Origin: Numida meleagris
Taxonomy: Eukaryota; Chordata; Aves; Galliformes; Numididae
Assembly: GCF_002078875.1 (NCBI RefSeq)
Contig: NC_034411.1
Span: 49,597,620-49,661,619, forward strand
Reading direction: 5' to 3'
Length of the DNA: 64,000 nucleotides
Positions 25,801 through 39,762 of the stretch are shown here, piece after piece. Every line of letters starts with the position of its first letter. Position 1 is the stretch's first letter. The notes beneath the pieces were generated by a model. It was not told the origin of the DNA, did no database searches, and saw only the letters and a list, made by a program, of their open reading frames with translations. A program made the translations under genes and the position numbers.

Positions 25801-28542
25801 TTTTCCATTTTTAAGTACCTGATGCACTGACAAATCAAAATGAACAGCCCTACCAAAAAAAGTATGGGGCAGGTGCTTCTGTAAGTTATATTTTTATTAG
25901 TCCTGAGAGACAAAGAAAATAACCAGGACCTGCTGCTTTGGGTGCTTTTCTGTCTTTTCTGGCCTATACATTCAATAATTTCAGTCATGGGTATGTAGAC
26001 TTCCAGAATGAATCAACGGTTAACTGTAGCACACACAAAAAAAAATTAATTACACTCTCTACACCATACTTTATCTATTTCACACATTGAATTGGTCTAG
26101 AATAGACAGAATGTGCACTGCTAAATCTTCTTCAAAGTGACAAACATTGTTAGAAATAAGGCAGATTGTCTCATGCTTTGATGTGAATTTTCCTTTTTAC
26201 TCTCTGAAATATTAGAGCCGTGTATCTTCAAAGCAGCATGGAGTTGTGCTGTCTAGGGATGCTCAGGATTTCCTCAGATCTCTCTCTGCTGCGTCAGGCA
26301 AATTCCAGGGTCCACAAGGAGGTATAGGAACCACCCAGAGGTCTGACTGCTTTACTATTCATCACGATGAAATTACAGTGCCACCTGTAGGACACCCCGA
26401 AGAAATTTAATTTGGGCCTTGCTAATGCCACAAATGCCAATTGTTATAATTATAAGGCTTTCTAGTAGTCTTGGCAGAAGCATAAGTACACAGACAACAA
26501 ATGAGTCATGTCAGTCTATAGAGAGTAACTTGAAAGCCTGGTTCACACTGAGCAACATGCACTGTTTTCAGTATATCAGTGCACCCAGACAAAGATATTT
26601 TGCTACAAAGATGAATTTTTTTGTGGGATGAGAACATACAAGAGCGATGAGCTCCTTGGCTATCCACCTTAGACTTTATGCCTCTAATAGCCAGGAGAGA
26701 ATTGCTGTATTTTCAACAGCACCCAGCCAATGCACCAATCACCCTCAAACCCATGAATCTGAGGAAAGCTTCTGCTAAGGCTGCAAGCATTCTATCTTTT
26801 TTTTTTTTAAATCTCCTTTACAAAGAACAAATAAATAATTTTGCTTTAAATCTTCTTTTTAGCTGTCAACCGTGTAACCATTTGCATCGTATTTTTGTGA
26901 CTGGTATTTGCACTATGTGCATATGGTATTTTGCATCAACTTTGGGAAGCGCTAGTTAATCTTTCAAAATATTCTAATAAACTTACTTTTTTGTCTCTCT
27001 TTTTTTTCCTGTTTATCACTCATTTTCCACCTTTTCTAACACAAAACAGCTAAGATGATGTCTGTAAAAACTTAACTCCAATGTATCACCTGAAGATACA
27101 CAAAGTTAAGTGTAGGAACTTTTGTTGTTAAATTTCCATTAATAACATTTGAAGTGGAAAATACTCAACTGATTAACTTAATGGCTCTGTTGCTGAAAAC
27201 ATTAACTTAAAAGAGAAGGATTAGAACACGTTCAAAGACAGCTTCTTCTTAAGGTGCAGCTGTAGTCAAAAACAGAACAAATACAAATACAGAACAGATA
27301 CTGTGTCTTTTTACTTAAAATTACTCTGTGAGTCTCTTTCTTACCAGGTGGGAAAATAAGGTATCATTTTAGCTTTCCTTTGCCTATTCAGCCTAGTAAG
27401 TATCTGATGAATGTACAAAAAGGTACTGGAAAGTCACAGAAAGCAGATTACAAATCACTTATTAAAATATATATATGTATATATATTGGTGGTGTGATGT
27501 ATGCCTCAGGCTTGAGACCACAAGTGGGAAGTGTCTCTGTCAAGTACTATGATTCATACTTGCCATGCCCAGCTGTTACTAGCAAACCAGTTGTTGCTGG
27601 CACTTAACATCTATGATAGAAAGCTACAAACTCGCACTACCAAAAAGTTTTCCTCCTAAGCAGTAAACCTCTGTGAAGGTTTTTTTTTCTATTTTAATTT
27701 GTTTTATAACAAAGTGAATTAGATGCTGAGAGAACTAGGAAGCCCTTGAATACTCGTGGTGAGAGAACAGTGAGACGTCATACATATCATTCCAGCTTTG
27801 TATTCCTCTCTCCCCACAACAACATCAACCTTGTGGGAGTATGATTTTGCAGAATTACAGGGAAATTAACTGTGTATTTACCTCTAACTTTGAGAATAAA
27901 ATGCTGATGGACCCCACAGGACCCGCTGCCTCTGGGCGGGGAACAAGCACTGAGAGTCTCCCACCTTGGGCACTGACTCACCAGCTCTGAACTGACACTT
28001 CCACAGCTCTACCTCCACACTTTTAAAGGAGGCATACAGTAATCACCTACGTTAGAGGAATGTTAAGAAAATTCACTAATACCTCTGAAGTGTTTGGAGT
28101 TCCCCAAAATAAACATTTCACAGGAGGGCAATATATTAACTGTCTTTTTAATGACACTGTTATTGGAAAAGAGAAACAGATCAGTTTCCAGAAGAGTGAC
28201 CAGAGAATTGCTTAAGTGACTTGAAAACAGATGGTTGCCAAAGTTAAACATTATACAGTGGTTTTATTGCAGCACATTACTAACCAAGGAGTTTAGCATA
28301 CGTACAGAATTCTAAATCCTGCTATTTGCTTCAAAGTCATTTCTTGCACAACTTTATGCCACCACTTTCCTTTCATCTTTGATAAAAAGCCTTCTGCAAT
28401 TCCAGCTGTATTAATATTGCTGCTGTTTGTTACAGCTGTATATGTTCAAAATGCATTGACCTGCCAGAGACTCCTCAATGACTTCCCACGATAAACGTTC
28501 ACTCAGACACTTTCATCATGAACAGGAACTAGGTACTGGGTA

Positions 28543-28596
28543 TTCCAGATACACTGGAAGCTGACAGAAATTGAGTGTTCCAGATACACTGGGAGC
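28543..28596. repeat. Short direct repeat, period 35
   Basis: TTCCAGATACACTGGAAGC at 28543-28561 recurs at 28578-28596 with one substitution. It lies just upstream of a degraded CR1. Confidence 0.85.
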
Positions 28597-28729
28597 CAGT
28601 AGGCTCATAAGAAGCCCAGCATCATCCTAGGCTGATACTGATGAGAGCGCAACCAGGAGATAGAGGGATATAATTACCCTGTTTGCTTTGTTAAAACATT
28701 AGATACAGCATCCAGTTTGTGACCCCCTA

Positions 28730-29030
28730 ATATAAGAAAGACAAACTGAAACAAGCTCAGGAGGGACCATTCTGATGGTTGAGCCAGAACATTTGTCCTG
28801 CAGGAGAAGCTGAGGGTCTGGAGCTGGTCCAGCCTGGGGTAGAGACAGTTTCAGGGGGCATCTAACAGCAGACCCCTAGCACCTAGGAGGGAGTCAGCAA
28901 GATAATGGAGATGATCTCTTCACAGCAGAACACTGCAGGAAGATGAGAAACAAAAGGCAAAGCTTCAGACCAGATATAAAGAAAACCTCTTTCTCCATGA
29001 GAGCAACAAGACCATGTTTTTCCAAAGAGC
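28730..29030 (+). mobile_element. Degraded CR1 LINE fragment
   Basis: This is a plus-strand relic of the CR1 ORF2 3' region. Its recognisable blocks are in consensus order: AGGAGAAGCTGAGGGTCTGG with CCAGCCTGGGGTAGAGA (consensus 'gctgagggagctggggctgttcagcctggagaagaga'); AAGCTTCAGACCAGATATAAAG with AAAACC (consensus 'ttcaggctggatataaggaaaaa'); and TTTCTCCATGAGAGCAAC. The reading frame is broken throughout, so this copy is older than those at 18.9 and 32.5 kb. The borders are approximate. Confidence 0.65.
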
Positions 29031-32000
29031 ATGAGATGGATTTATAAAAATAAAGTTTAGAAGAGCCAATGTATTTGTAAAAAATTTAAAAAATTTATGC
29101 TAAAATCCAACCACAAAATATTGCTGCTTGAGAGATAGCAATTAAATGAGAACACCTCCAAACACACCTCCAAAGCTATGCTCACTCGGAAGCTTTCCTT
29201 TCTCCTAAGCCAACACATGATTTTCCTCCATTCATACTTTTCAGCTGTTTTGTCAGCTCACCCAAACTTAAAAATTCTTCAATTTTTTTTTTTTTAAACA
29301 GAAAGAAAAAGGAGAAAGGATCTTTATACAAATTTTCATATAAAAAATTTTGTGGATAAGAGAGGATTTGTTGGAAGTAATGTTTTCATGAGGCAAAAAA
29401 GGAAAAATTAACCAACTGAATACACTATAAAGTTGTACTCAGAAATTCCTAAGGCTATCACATCTATATTCTTGTAGACAACACAAAAGAAGGATGTTTC
29501 ATCCCAAGTGTAAGATCAACAAATAAATAAAACGCCAGTGTGACTATTTATCTTTACCATCACATTTAACAGTTTCCCAACAATTTATCAATAAATAATA
29601 AGCAACTTGGATGTAACTCACCTAGAGTGCACTGAATTCCATCATCCTTTGGGGTCTGCTGCATTTAAACTTCAAATACTGTCCTTACGCAGCTATATGA
29701 AACGTAGAGCCAGCCTACTGATTGCCTTCAAGAATTTAACTTGCAAAAAGTCCTTTTATGAAACAGCAGCAAGAAAAGGTTGGCCTATTGTCATATTTTT
29801 GTTTGCACACCTATTTCTCAAGTAATGGGTTTTAGAAATGGTACTGTCCCTAGGTGTAAACATGCCATCTCTACCATTTAGATTGACTGAATCAAATTCC
29901 CTCCCAGCACACTTTGTCTGAGTTGTTACGAGGAGCACAGCCAATTGCTGAGCCCCCAGACCCTCAGGCAAAGGGTGTCACACAGCAATGCCAGCATGTT
30001 TACCAGGAAGTGCTCCGACCTCAGTTGCGTGCTTGCTTCTCACCGGCATTTTGTGCTGAGGTTGCAGAGCAGTTGCATTTGCTACTTCCTCTTTCTCTCT
30101 TTTACACCCCCACAGCAGTCATCCCCAGCACAGCAACATCTATCAGCATGAGAAGGGTGAATGTTGCTCCCTAGTCACTCTTTCTATCTAATTACAACTT
30201 ATAACATTCCTCCACTCTCTCATCCTATCTGCACTTTTCATCATCAAAAGCAAGTCATAATAAGGTGAGATAAGAGAATTAAAGCATTTTGTGATACATC
30301 ATTATAAATGTTTGAGTCATTGTGGTCCAGTGATTAAAGTCTCCCTCTCTATTTTACATAGGCTTCTTGTGCTAGTATCCAAGCACAAAGATTCAAGAAA
30401 TCTTGGTAAAAAAAATCTTTTTTACCAAGTAGTTTTTCTCTAGGTTCACATCTGCCTTAAAAGGCACTTCACTGTGATACGACATCTGCAGATCTCCAAA
30501 CAACATGAGGAATGCAGCTCAGTGTGAAACGATTATATAAAGGAAAGCGAAAATTTAGGATGAGATTGTACCCTGGTGGTCAAACTGAACAAGCAAGGGA
30601 AAAAAAAAAGAACTCGTGCTATAACTCTACCAACACTTCTCCACTGCTAATGATAGCAAGCCTTTGTAAAAGCACAGAAAACATCTCATTTGGCCACACC
30701 GAGGATATCTCACTGGTTTTTGCACAGTGATAGGGGAGCAACTGCTTAACCTGGTCTCAAAAAAGCCTTCGAAATCTTCCTTGATTAAGGAGACAATGTT
30801 ATCTACACTATTGTCAACTCACTAATTTTCAAGTACATCACCACCAGCAGAAATTTATTTTCCTTTTATACCAGAATGGTCCATTCTTTGGGCAAGCTCA
30901 TCTGAAAGCAGCAATTCAAAGAGAAGACAAAGAGCCCATCCACTGCTGTCCACCCGCGCAGGCATCATGACTCAGTGCTGTTCCTACGCACTGTCCATGA
31001 CATTTCAAGCAGGGCTCAAAGCTCCTCCATCCCACCACCACTCCTACAGAGCTGTTCCACCACCTAGAAAGAACTGCTGAGACCCAAACACCTCATGACA
31101 CAAGGCTTTGGGCATAACAGCACTTCAGCAAACACTTCCAGATCACCTTAGGTATTTCAGTTTCAGTAGTTCCTGTTTTTTGTTTAATCAGAAAAGAGAC
31201 AATGGGGACAAAAGAGACAGCATGAGTAAGGCACAAGGTGCAGCCAGGTGCTAGAGCAAGGCTCTGCAAGGGAGATTACAAGCAGTGCAGGAAGGTAGAG
31301 AGGCCCTTCTGCAAGTCTTTACAGCATCAGCAAGATCTCCAGAATTAAAACAAATGTCCTTGACCATTGCAAAGCCCATGTTAGCCCATGCTGACTGAGA
31401 AGAAGGCAGATGTACAGATTTCATTCCCAGCACTTCCTTTTGCAGAAGCTTGGCCGCTATGTAAAAAGAAGTACGGACAATCTGAATGCCCCAAAGGGAT
31501 GAGAAGGAGGTGAAGTATCTGTATCTTTGATAATGAAATGAAAATAGATCTTACAGATTTGAGTTTGTGTGTGTTTTGGTTTGTTTGTTTTTCTTCCTTC
31601 CTAAGTAACTTACTTGCTAGGTTTGAAAAGGAAATAAAAACAGATTTTTAGTCTAAACTCTGAATTGGATGAGAATTTCAGTAATCCCAAACCCACTCTT
31701 TGACAGTGGCTAACAGCAGTTGCCAAACTAGAGAGCAAAGGAACAAAGAAAAATGTGAAGTGAGGATCTCCACAAGGTCCATAGTTAGGGGACATCCTGA
31801 AGGAACTTTAGTGCAGCTTTAATGTGTGCAACAGCTCTTAATGCCCCTCTTTCCTTTAATTTATCCTTCTTGCTTCTTGAAAATACTTCTACTTTTAGCA
31901 AAACAAAATCCATACCAAGTCCCAAAATGTAATTGCGTGGTATGTGAAAAAGTATTTACGTTTTATTTAAACTTGCTATCCATTTTGGTTTTTTTTTTTT

Positions 32001-32538
32001 AGATGGCGCATGTTAATTTTTGTATGAAGAAAATGAGCATTCATAGCCTGATAACCATCTCTGTGCCTGTCATAACTGGCAGTCCTTTATCACATTACAT
32101 CTCAGTCCTCTTTTTGAAACTGAGTAGCCCCAATGCACTGAAAATCTAGCTCCTCTTTTCTGTACCTAGTTTCTGACCAAAAAAGGTCCCATATTTTAAT
32201 TAGTTGTTAACCCACAAAAGACACTTCTCTTATCTTGTGGCTGCCTAGCTACCACAAGCCTTTTTGCAGTATCTCTGCCAAATGATGTTTGGAAATCCAA
32301 GTCCACTGCATTTATGTGTGCACCAGCAAGTAGTACAATAGGCCAATGAATCTGACAAGTATTGCTGATGAGTAGTAGCCATAGTCTCACGGACTGTTCA
32401 GCACTGCATTCCTGGAGAACATCTAGTTTAATTTTATTCAAAGGATACTCGTATTGTGTAATGTCAGATTGATCTGTTGTGTGAACCATGGCAAGGCAAG
32501 CGGGGACAATCAGAAGATGTGCTTCCTAAATGCATTTC
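29031..32538. other. Noncoding stretch, no gene seen
   Basis: These 3.5 kb of AT-rich sequence lie between two CR1 copies and show no recognisable coding or RNA gene. The only structured item is a perfect 12-bp inverted repeat at 30402-30429. Poly-T and poly-A tracts occur near 29284 and 31992. Confidence 0.65.
30402..30429. repeat. Perfect 12-bp inverted repeat
   Basis: CTTGGTAAAAAA and its exact complement are separated by four bases (AATC). On RNA from either strand this could fold into a small hairpin with six A-U pairs next to the loop. It is too short and too A/U-rich to be called a microRNA precursor. Confidence 0.85.
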
Positions 32539-33573
32539 TCATAGAATCATAGAGTGGCTTGGGTTGGAAGGGACCCCAGGGATCATCAAGTTCCAACCTC
32601 CCTGCCACAGACAGGGCCACCAACCTCCTGATCTGGTACTATATCAGGTTACCCAGGGCCCCATTCAACCTGGTCTTGAACACCTCCAGGGACAGAGCAT
32701 CCACAACCTCTCTGGGGAGCCTGTTCCAGCACCTCACCACTCTCTCTGTAAAGAACTTCCCCATGACATCCAATCTAAATCTTCCCTCCTTGAGCTTAAA
32801 ACCCTTCCCCCTTGTCCTATCACTGTCTACTCTTGGAAGAAGTTGAACCTCCTCCTGTTTAGAATCCCCCTTTAAATACTGGCAGGCTGAAATGAGGTCT
32901 CCTCACAGCCTTCTCTTCTCCAGGCTGAACAAGCCCAGCTCCCTCAGCCTGTCTTCACAGGGAAGGTACTCCAGCCCTCTGATCATCTTTGTGACCCTCC
33001 TCTGGACCCTGTCCAACTGCTCCCTGTCTTTCTCATACTGGGGGCCCAGACCTGGACACAGTACTCCAGATGGGGCCTCACGAGGCCAGAGTAGAGAGGG
33101 ACAATCACATCCCTCTCCCTGCTGGCCACCTCTCTTCTGATGGAGCCCAGGATACAACTGGCATTCCGAGATGCAAGAGCACACTGCTGCTCATGCTCAG
33201 TTTTTCATCCACCAGGACCCCCAGGTCCTTCTCCGCAGGGCTACTCTCAAGTTCTTCTCCCAGTCTGTATACATATCTGGGATTACTCTGACCCAAGTGC
33301 AAAACCTTCCACTTTGCCATGTTGGACCTCGTTAGGTTCACCTAACCTGGTAAAGGCCCACCTTTTGAGTTTGTTGAGGTCCCTCTGGATGGCATCCCTT
33401 CCTTCTAATGTGCCAGCCACACCACTAAACTTGGTGTCATCAGCAAACTTGCTGAGGGTGCACTAAAGCCTGTCAATGTCATTGATGAAGATGCTAAAGA
33501 GCACCACTCCCAAGACAGACCCCTGGGGGATACCGCTCATCACTGGCCTCCTCCTGGACATAATGCCATTCAC
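32539..33573 (-). mobile_element. CR1 LINE, 3' kilobase with RT motif
   Basis: This minus-strand CR1 copy of about 1 kb is 5'-truncated near 33573, and its 3' end is at the TCATAGAATCATAGAG tail at 32539. Read right to left it encodes the late part of the reverse transcriptase: a GIPQGSVLG motif, then FINDID, then the catalytic FADD box (33447-33436) in the context [10 protein letters not shown]. The ORF2 C-terminal region and 3' UTR follow. Stops and frame shifts interrupt it; for example, the frame breaks between the RT box and the 33341-33105 segment. It is therefore a dead copy. The plus-strand open frames over it (32477-32875, 32559-32846, 33140-33466) are antisense shadows. Confidence 0.95.
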
Positions 33574-36500
33574 TATACATATTCACCTTAGTAATAACAT
33601 ATACATATACTAATAATATTCACTATTCACACTTCTGATCTGAAATAACCCACCTATGGCACCATATCCTCTTTCCCTGGATACACTTTCACTTTAGGTT
33701 TGTTCACAGATCCAAGCAATTCTGGGTTTGTGAAGAATGTCTTCTTTACCCCAGAAAAATGAAGTTAGGATTACTTTCCCACGATGAGTGTGAATACACC
33801 GAGTTATTAATTTGCTACAGTCTATTCTCTTGGTGTAACTAATATATATAATCAATAACCTTGTAACTAATTCAGTAAATAGATTACTTACTATGGTACG
33901 TAATTTAGCATTTATTTTTCCCACTTGTTTCAGAACCTTGAATAAATGCTGCTAAGTCCTGGTGATCTATCAGCCTCTTTTACTTTGTTTTAAAAGATCC
34001 TCTCTGGTAGTACTTCAGTTTGACACAGTTCCACCAATTTCTCCCCCTCAAAAAAAATTTTCCTCTAGAAAAATTCACAAGGGTTCATTTAACATTGTTT
34101 CTTATGGCCTTGTGATCTCTTCCTCTCCCTCCCCTACAGTCCTCAGAAGGAAAATATTAAGTGCTGTTTGCTCTCTCAGAAATCCAAAACCGGAAGATTA
34201 ATAAATAATAGCAGTAATAAAAACAGGAACAGCAATGACATGGTCCTGGGACAAGGCTTAGAGTGCCACTCACCCTGCAGCAGGTGATGGGGCTGCTAGC
34301 ACCAGCCCCTAGCAGGAAAGGGTCTGGGCCCTACTCATCTGGGAAGCAATGCCATGTCCCAGCCATAAGTTCTACAGCTGCTCTGCTCTCCTGCTATTCA
34401 AAGCTACTTGTTTAATAAATATTATGTGTGCATGCACATACTAAACATACATTTGTGCAGTGGCGTTCTTACAAAAATCTTTCTACCCCTTCCCTTAGGA
34501 TGTCTGCCAGAAATACACAATTGCAGCAGTTCAAGATTTCTCTCTAGTCTAAGCCCACATAAAAATGTTGAACCAGCATATGACCCAGCCTCCTCCAGCC
34601 ATACAGCATGAACTATTAACTCCTCTTTGCATGATGGAAGATATACATTGACGGCACGCGTCCTGTTCCAGCCAATGTGTCATGGCTGGATTGAGTGCCA
34701 TTTTAAAGAAGTCAGTTTCAGGACATTACAGCTGGCAGAGTGACTTCCTAGAGCAGAGAAAAAAGTACAACAGGGACCTATGCTTGCATGCAGTGCTCAC
34801 ATTGTGGAGAGCTCAAGTTTCAGTGAAAGGCTCCATTGAACCTCTGATACTCTGGGCATAGATAAGGACAGTAAAGCCCTAATGAGACATCTAGCTTCTG
34901 TGCACACATCCATAAACTCCATGTAACCAAAGCGAAGTAGAAGATGGTCACACTGGAATAGCATTCAGTTGTGTAAAATGCCCCATTAACAGAAGTTGGC
35001 TTAGATATTTACATGTCCTTTCCCAGTCTTGACTTATCACATACAAGGAGAAACAAAAGCAATATTAAGCAAAACATGTTTTCAGAAATAAGTAGAAAGA
35101 TATTTTGAAAGAATTGCCACAGACAAGTCGAAGACCGTACCAAAATCTGTAGAACAGAACAGGCTTGTCTCAGCATTACAATCCAGCAGAGCCTCCACCT
35201 CCTGCAGCAGTCTACTCAGCCTTCTATAGCAGCAGAAGACAACTGTAAATTTACCTTTCCTTCAGAGAGACCACACACAATGGAGGAATGCAGGGGAAAC
35301 ATCGCAAACAACAAATCTTGTACCTCTCTTTACACAATTTGTCTGTACCGCAGATTAAACCATTTACTTCGTCTTCTTCAGTAAGGCATTCTAATCCAAG
35401 AATTCAAGAGAAATAAGATTAAGAACCTGACAGTTTCTTTTACTGTAAAAAGAAAACTGAATCACTCTAACAGATCAAAGTGGTGACTAAAAACCTTGGA
35501 AGAAAATTAGAAGTTATTTTGGACAGAGATATATCCAACCATATGTTTTTTCCTCAGTGATAACTTGCATACTTACGTTTTTAGTATTCTTCATTAAATC
35601 CAACCTGGTGAATTTTCTGCAGGCATAAGAACCAAATCAAACAAAGGTAACTTCAGTGAACAAATAGCTGGTAGATGCCCCAACATGTGCTACTGAATGA
35701 AAATCAGTCACTAAACAGTTTAGAGACTGACAGCAGAGAAGATAGCCCATATGAAGGAGAGCGTTAGTTTACAGTTCAGGAGCTTCCATTCTTGAACTCG
35801 CTTTGCAGTTCTGAGCAAACTCAGCTGACCTCCATTTCAGTTCCTTTTATCACCCAGTGAAAGCAACAGAGGTTCTCTCCCACATATGGAAACACTGTGA
35901 AGAACAAACGCAAATCCACTGAACTGTATGAGGAACTTGGGCTCCCCGGCTGTTGTGACTACAGTCTCCAGGCACCAACCAAAGCAAGTATGTGTTATTA
36001 GACCCCAACAGAGACCAATCCACTTCATTAGTATCAGCAGTTACCCTTTCCACCAGATAAACTAAAAAGATGCAAAGACTGCTAATTGCGGACCAAACTC
36101 TCATGATTTTCAGTTAGTAAAGATCATGGCAATGCCACAGTTGCAATTAGAAGTGAGCTCTCAGTGCAAGACCAGAAGGCATCTTCTCAAAGGAGTCCCT
36201 TCAGTCCAGGTGGTACCAGTGCTCCAGTTGCCAAGAGCTGCTATGTAACAATGTTAATACAAACACATTCTTCAGAGTGATTTTCCTTAGGGTTTTATGC
36301 AGTGTCCACTTACAACCCCTAAGAGCAGAGCCCAAGGACAGATGTAAACTTCCCAAACGTACCAATTCTTCTTCTTTAACAAATGAGTTTCACACACCAA
36401 GTCTACAGCTTCCAAGCCTTTACAGAATAAACTTATGTTCCCTCTCTAGAGGAGCATTAACATAGCCCAACCTGTGTGTTCAAATTCTACTTTCACAAAA

Positions 36501-39500
36501 AGCTGTCTCAAGAAAATATTTGCATTTCTCCCCCTCCATAACTACCCATTTAGTAATTTCAGACATTGCTAGATAATAAGGGAGTTTCCCCAACTCACCT
36601 ACTGCTTTCCCTTCTCCTCTTCCCTTACATCCTCCGAGTCGATGAAGCAGGGGATGTGGATGAAGCCCCAGGAAGCCTGTATGAGGAAGAGCAGCAGTCC
36701 TTGCTCTCAGTTTGCCAGCAGTGATGCAGAGCTCCCAGACCCAGCTGAGAGATGAGGCAAGAGCTAAACTGCCTCTACTGCCTAGGGATGCTCCACGCCA
36801 GAGGCAATTATACCTCTGCTTAGCAATTCTCTTCAGAGAGACAAAAAGAAAAGGCAACTCCAGACAGACACAGATTGTGCTGTGTTTTCTCTCTTCAGGC
36901 CTAGTGGCAGTTCCTTTCAAACTCTTCAGCTTAAAGGATTGTGTTTTACCTGCTGCCCTTCTTCCAGATTCATGAAATCCTTGATCTTAGAACCAATCAA
37001 CTTCTTTCAAACCCAGAGAAGCTCAGTCCAAGTTCAAGTGTGACAGATTAGCAGGGATTTTGCACTAGGAGTTTGCTCAGTCATAGGCCAAGGGTGGGAG
37101 GACGGGAAGAGAACTGATGTACCAATGACTGTGTAAGACCTAGTGACAAGTAGCAAACATCTTGGTGGTTTTATAAGTATCAGTTGTATTTGCTGTAGCT
37201 CAAGTGTTGCATAGTGCATTAGAAATTCAAGTTTCCTATGGCTGCTTTCCTATTCAGCATTCATCAAACAGCCAACACCCTCAGCCAGGATCAAGGCCTC
37301 ATCATGGTAGATACCAGATAGGTACAGAAGGTGACATCATCCCATCCCAAAGACCTGGCAAAGATAAAGAGGAAGTTAGATGATAACGTTGTTCCTGGAA
37401 GGGAAATAAACAAATCCAACCATGCCCCCCCTTGGCCTCTATCAAAGTAATGATTATGTGAAGGGAAATGCTTAAAGCCTCGGCTGTATGCAACATGTAA
37501 ACAAAAATCAAGGCTCAGAACCAGGAAGGTGCTTAGCTAAGTCTAAGCTCCTGCATGTAATAATCTTCCTGCCTTCTGATTAGAGTCAAGAAAATGGCTT
37601 AGCATTTTTCTTCTTCTCTAATCTAATAGTCTTCTTAAATATTTTTCCTCCCTCCTATCTTTCCAGTTGGTTTTATTTACGTAGACACACCAGTGTGGTA
37701 AATTTCAGACATATAATATGTAGCTTTCTGACTTGGGGATTATTCTGAAGGAGTTCTCATATGGCTGCTACTCCAGCTAAATATTTATGCACGCATACCC
37801 TGTGAGTAGCTTTTACTTATGTGCATGGGCAAGGACTCTGCATAGTTCACATAATTTTTCTAGTCTACATGTGTTTCCGATCATTACAGCACATTGAAAC
37901 TATGTGCCTACCAAACACATTTTAAATGTATTTATACAAAACAGTACGTGGTTACTCTTGAGGTGTTTTCTATATATAGAAAAGTTGAAGCTTAGACTTC
38001 CTGTTCCCATTTTCTCCATTCAGAATCTCCTCTCATTATTCATTGTATCCAGGTTTCCAGTACGATTCAGCTGTACATTATTTTTCTCTGGCATTGAATC
38101 AATTCAGACATGAATTCTGATAATATGCATGTGTATGATAAAGCACAAGACTATCCCCTAAAGAGACATCTGGACTCTCATTTTTTACTTGGTTCAACAG
38201 CATTGGTGGTGCAGGAGTGAGCATTGTTCTTCTGCTCACTGTCTTACTGAGAGATCACAGCTGAAAGTTCTTCAGCGTATCAAAAAGAAATGTAATTATA
38301 CATGAATAACAAAGTTTATTTTATCATATTTATCATATCAAATTTAAAATCTTTTTTTTGCGCAAAAAAACCCAAATAAGTAAATCCAATCTTGTCTACC
38401 AAAGTGTTTTTAAAGGTCATTTTTACTACAAAGCCCTTTTTATCATTTTGTTTTAGCTTGTGGATGCAATAAGTCACACGCACCCTGACTTTCAAAGGTC
38501 AGTCAAACTACTAACCACGAAGGTGAAGAGCCATGGCTAGTTCTTGATTGCTGCACAGCATTGGAAGTGCTATTCTTGCAAGACAGTATAAGAGTTGACA
38601 TTACTGTCTCTACCAAGACTTTGCTTTTCTTAGTGCTGGGATACCTGATGGCCCTGGGTCCTGTGCTCAGAACTCACAAATTCCCATTTAACAGATATTA
38701 ACCTCTGGGATAGCCTTCCTCTCCCTAGGAAATACAAAATATGTATGACTACAGCCTGAGGATACCAACACATTAAAACAGATGAGATTTAACAAACTAC
38801 CTCTTGATATAGCCTTTGGATGAGTCTTATGAACTCTAGTTGTCCTCTAGAAGTCAATAATGCTACATAAATGGATTTACAAACTTAGAAAAGCTTGCAG
38901 GACCAAGGCCTCATTTAAGTAGATGCCACAAGTCTTACTGTTCTCCAGAACAGAAGACGATCTATTCAACTTTACATAGTAATGTTTCTTTCTCATCGTT
39001 ATTATCTTGAGTGGATTTTTACCGATGTCCTTTGTATAAATACCCATATTCATCCACAGGGACAATAAATCATCTTTATACCACTGTAGAAATCTGCCAG
39101 AGAGCAGAGGGAGACCCACAGAGCTTAGCCAGGCAGTCAAACATCAAGAAAAACAAATAAAAAACAATGGAAGTAGAAGTTTCTGAAGGACTTGTGAATC
39201 AGGCATTTATAGACAAGACAATTGGCAAGATTCAGAAGTGTTGTGCAATCCATTTGAGATAAAATACAAGAGAGGGCTGAGCAGACCAGCAAATCCAAGC
39301 TGTTGGTGACCACTTACAATTCCTCAAAAACTGAGCTAGCTCAGTAGTTATTATTGTGCTCTCTTACAACAGTCGATAAAACTGAAACAGTCAGATAGCA
39401 AACATAATTTGCTCACAGGGTGATATTTCATAAAATGTTAAGTAATATAGCAACAAAATATTGTCAGAAATTCCCAGTGAGAGAACAGCCTTTTGCACGG

Positions 39501-39762
39501 ATCCACTTGAAATAAACTTACAGGAATGAAAGTATGTTGTACGAGCAACACACATTTTTGTTGTCACTGACCTCATGCTCTCATTAAAATTACCATCTTG
39601 GTCAAAACCAGCAGGGACTGATGCAGGGTCTCTGGTCAGGGTTACAAACAGGAGATGCTGCAGTTTGCAGAAAAACATCAGACTCTCCAACTGGGCCACC
39701 AATGCCTTCATATAGTCTCTGAAGGGGTCACATAGAGGAGGCTCTAGCAGGCAAGCATTAAT
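33574..39762. other. Noncoding stretch, no gene seen
   Basis: About 6.2 kb have no recognisable exon, RNA gene or well-preserved repeat. The longest frame, 36920-36480 on the minus strand (146 codons), was examined. Its translation has a mixed, low-information composition and no domain motif, signal peptide or splice-supported extension that I can defend. Immediately right of the truncated CR1 the sequence repeats ATTCAC and ATATAC motifs (33570-33630). Confidence 0.65.

Larger units (their letters stand above)
19251..28729. other. Noncoding stretch, no gene seen
   Basis: No exon, RNA gene or clear young repeat was recognised. From about 21100 to 22740 the plus strand looks purine-rich and may derive from an old amniote repeat that I cannot name. 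A 25-bp-period duplication lies at 22852-22892, a poly-A tract near 24183-24198 and a short TA run near 27466-27487. Open frames such as 23293-23682 and 25388-25801 (both minus) are 129-137 codons but have no recognisable motif, and their residue make-up looks random. Confidence 0.65.

Noticed and set aside
25388..25801. 137-codon minus-strand open frame with overlapping plus-strand frames
   Set aside because: It sits in a slightly GC-richer patch that keeps several frames open at once, which argues for chance.
32477..32875. 132-codon plus-strand open frame, and those at 32892-33466
   Set aside because: They are antisense to the CR1 copy at 32539-33573. CR1 antisense often stays open by composition.
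36480..36920. 146-codon minus-strand open frame
   Set aside because: The translation has no recognisable domain or family resemblance, there is no splice-supported context, and the length is within chance for 64 kb of six frames.
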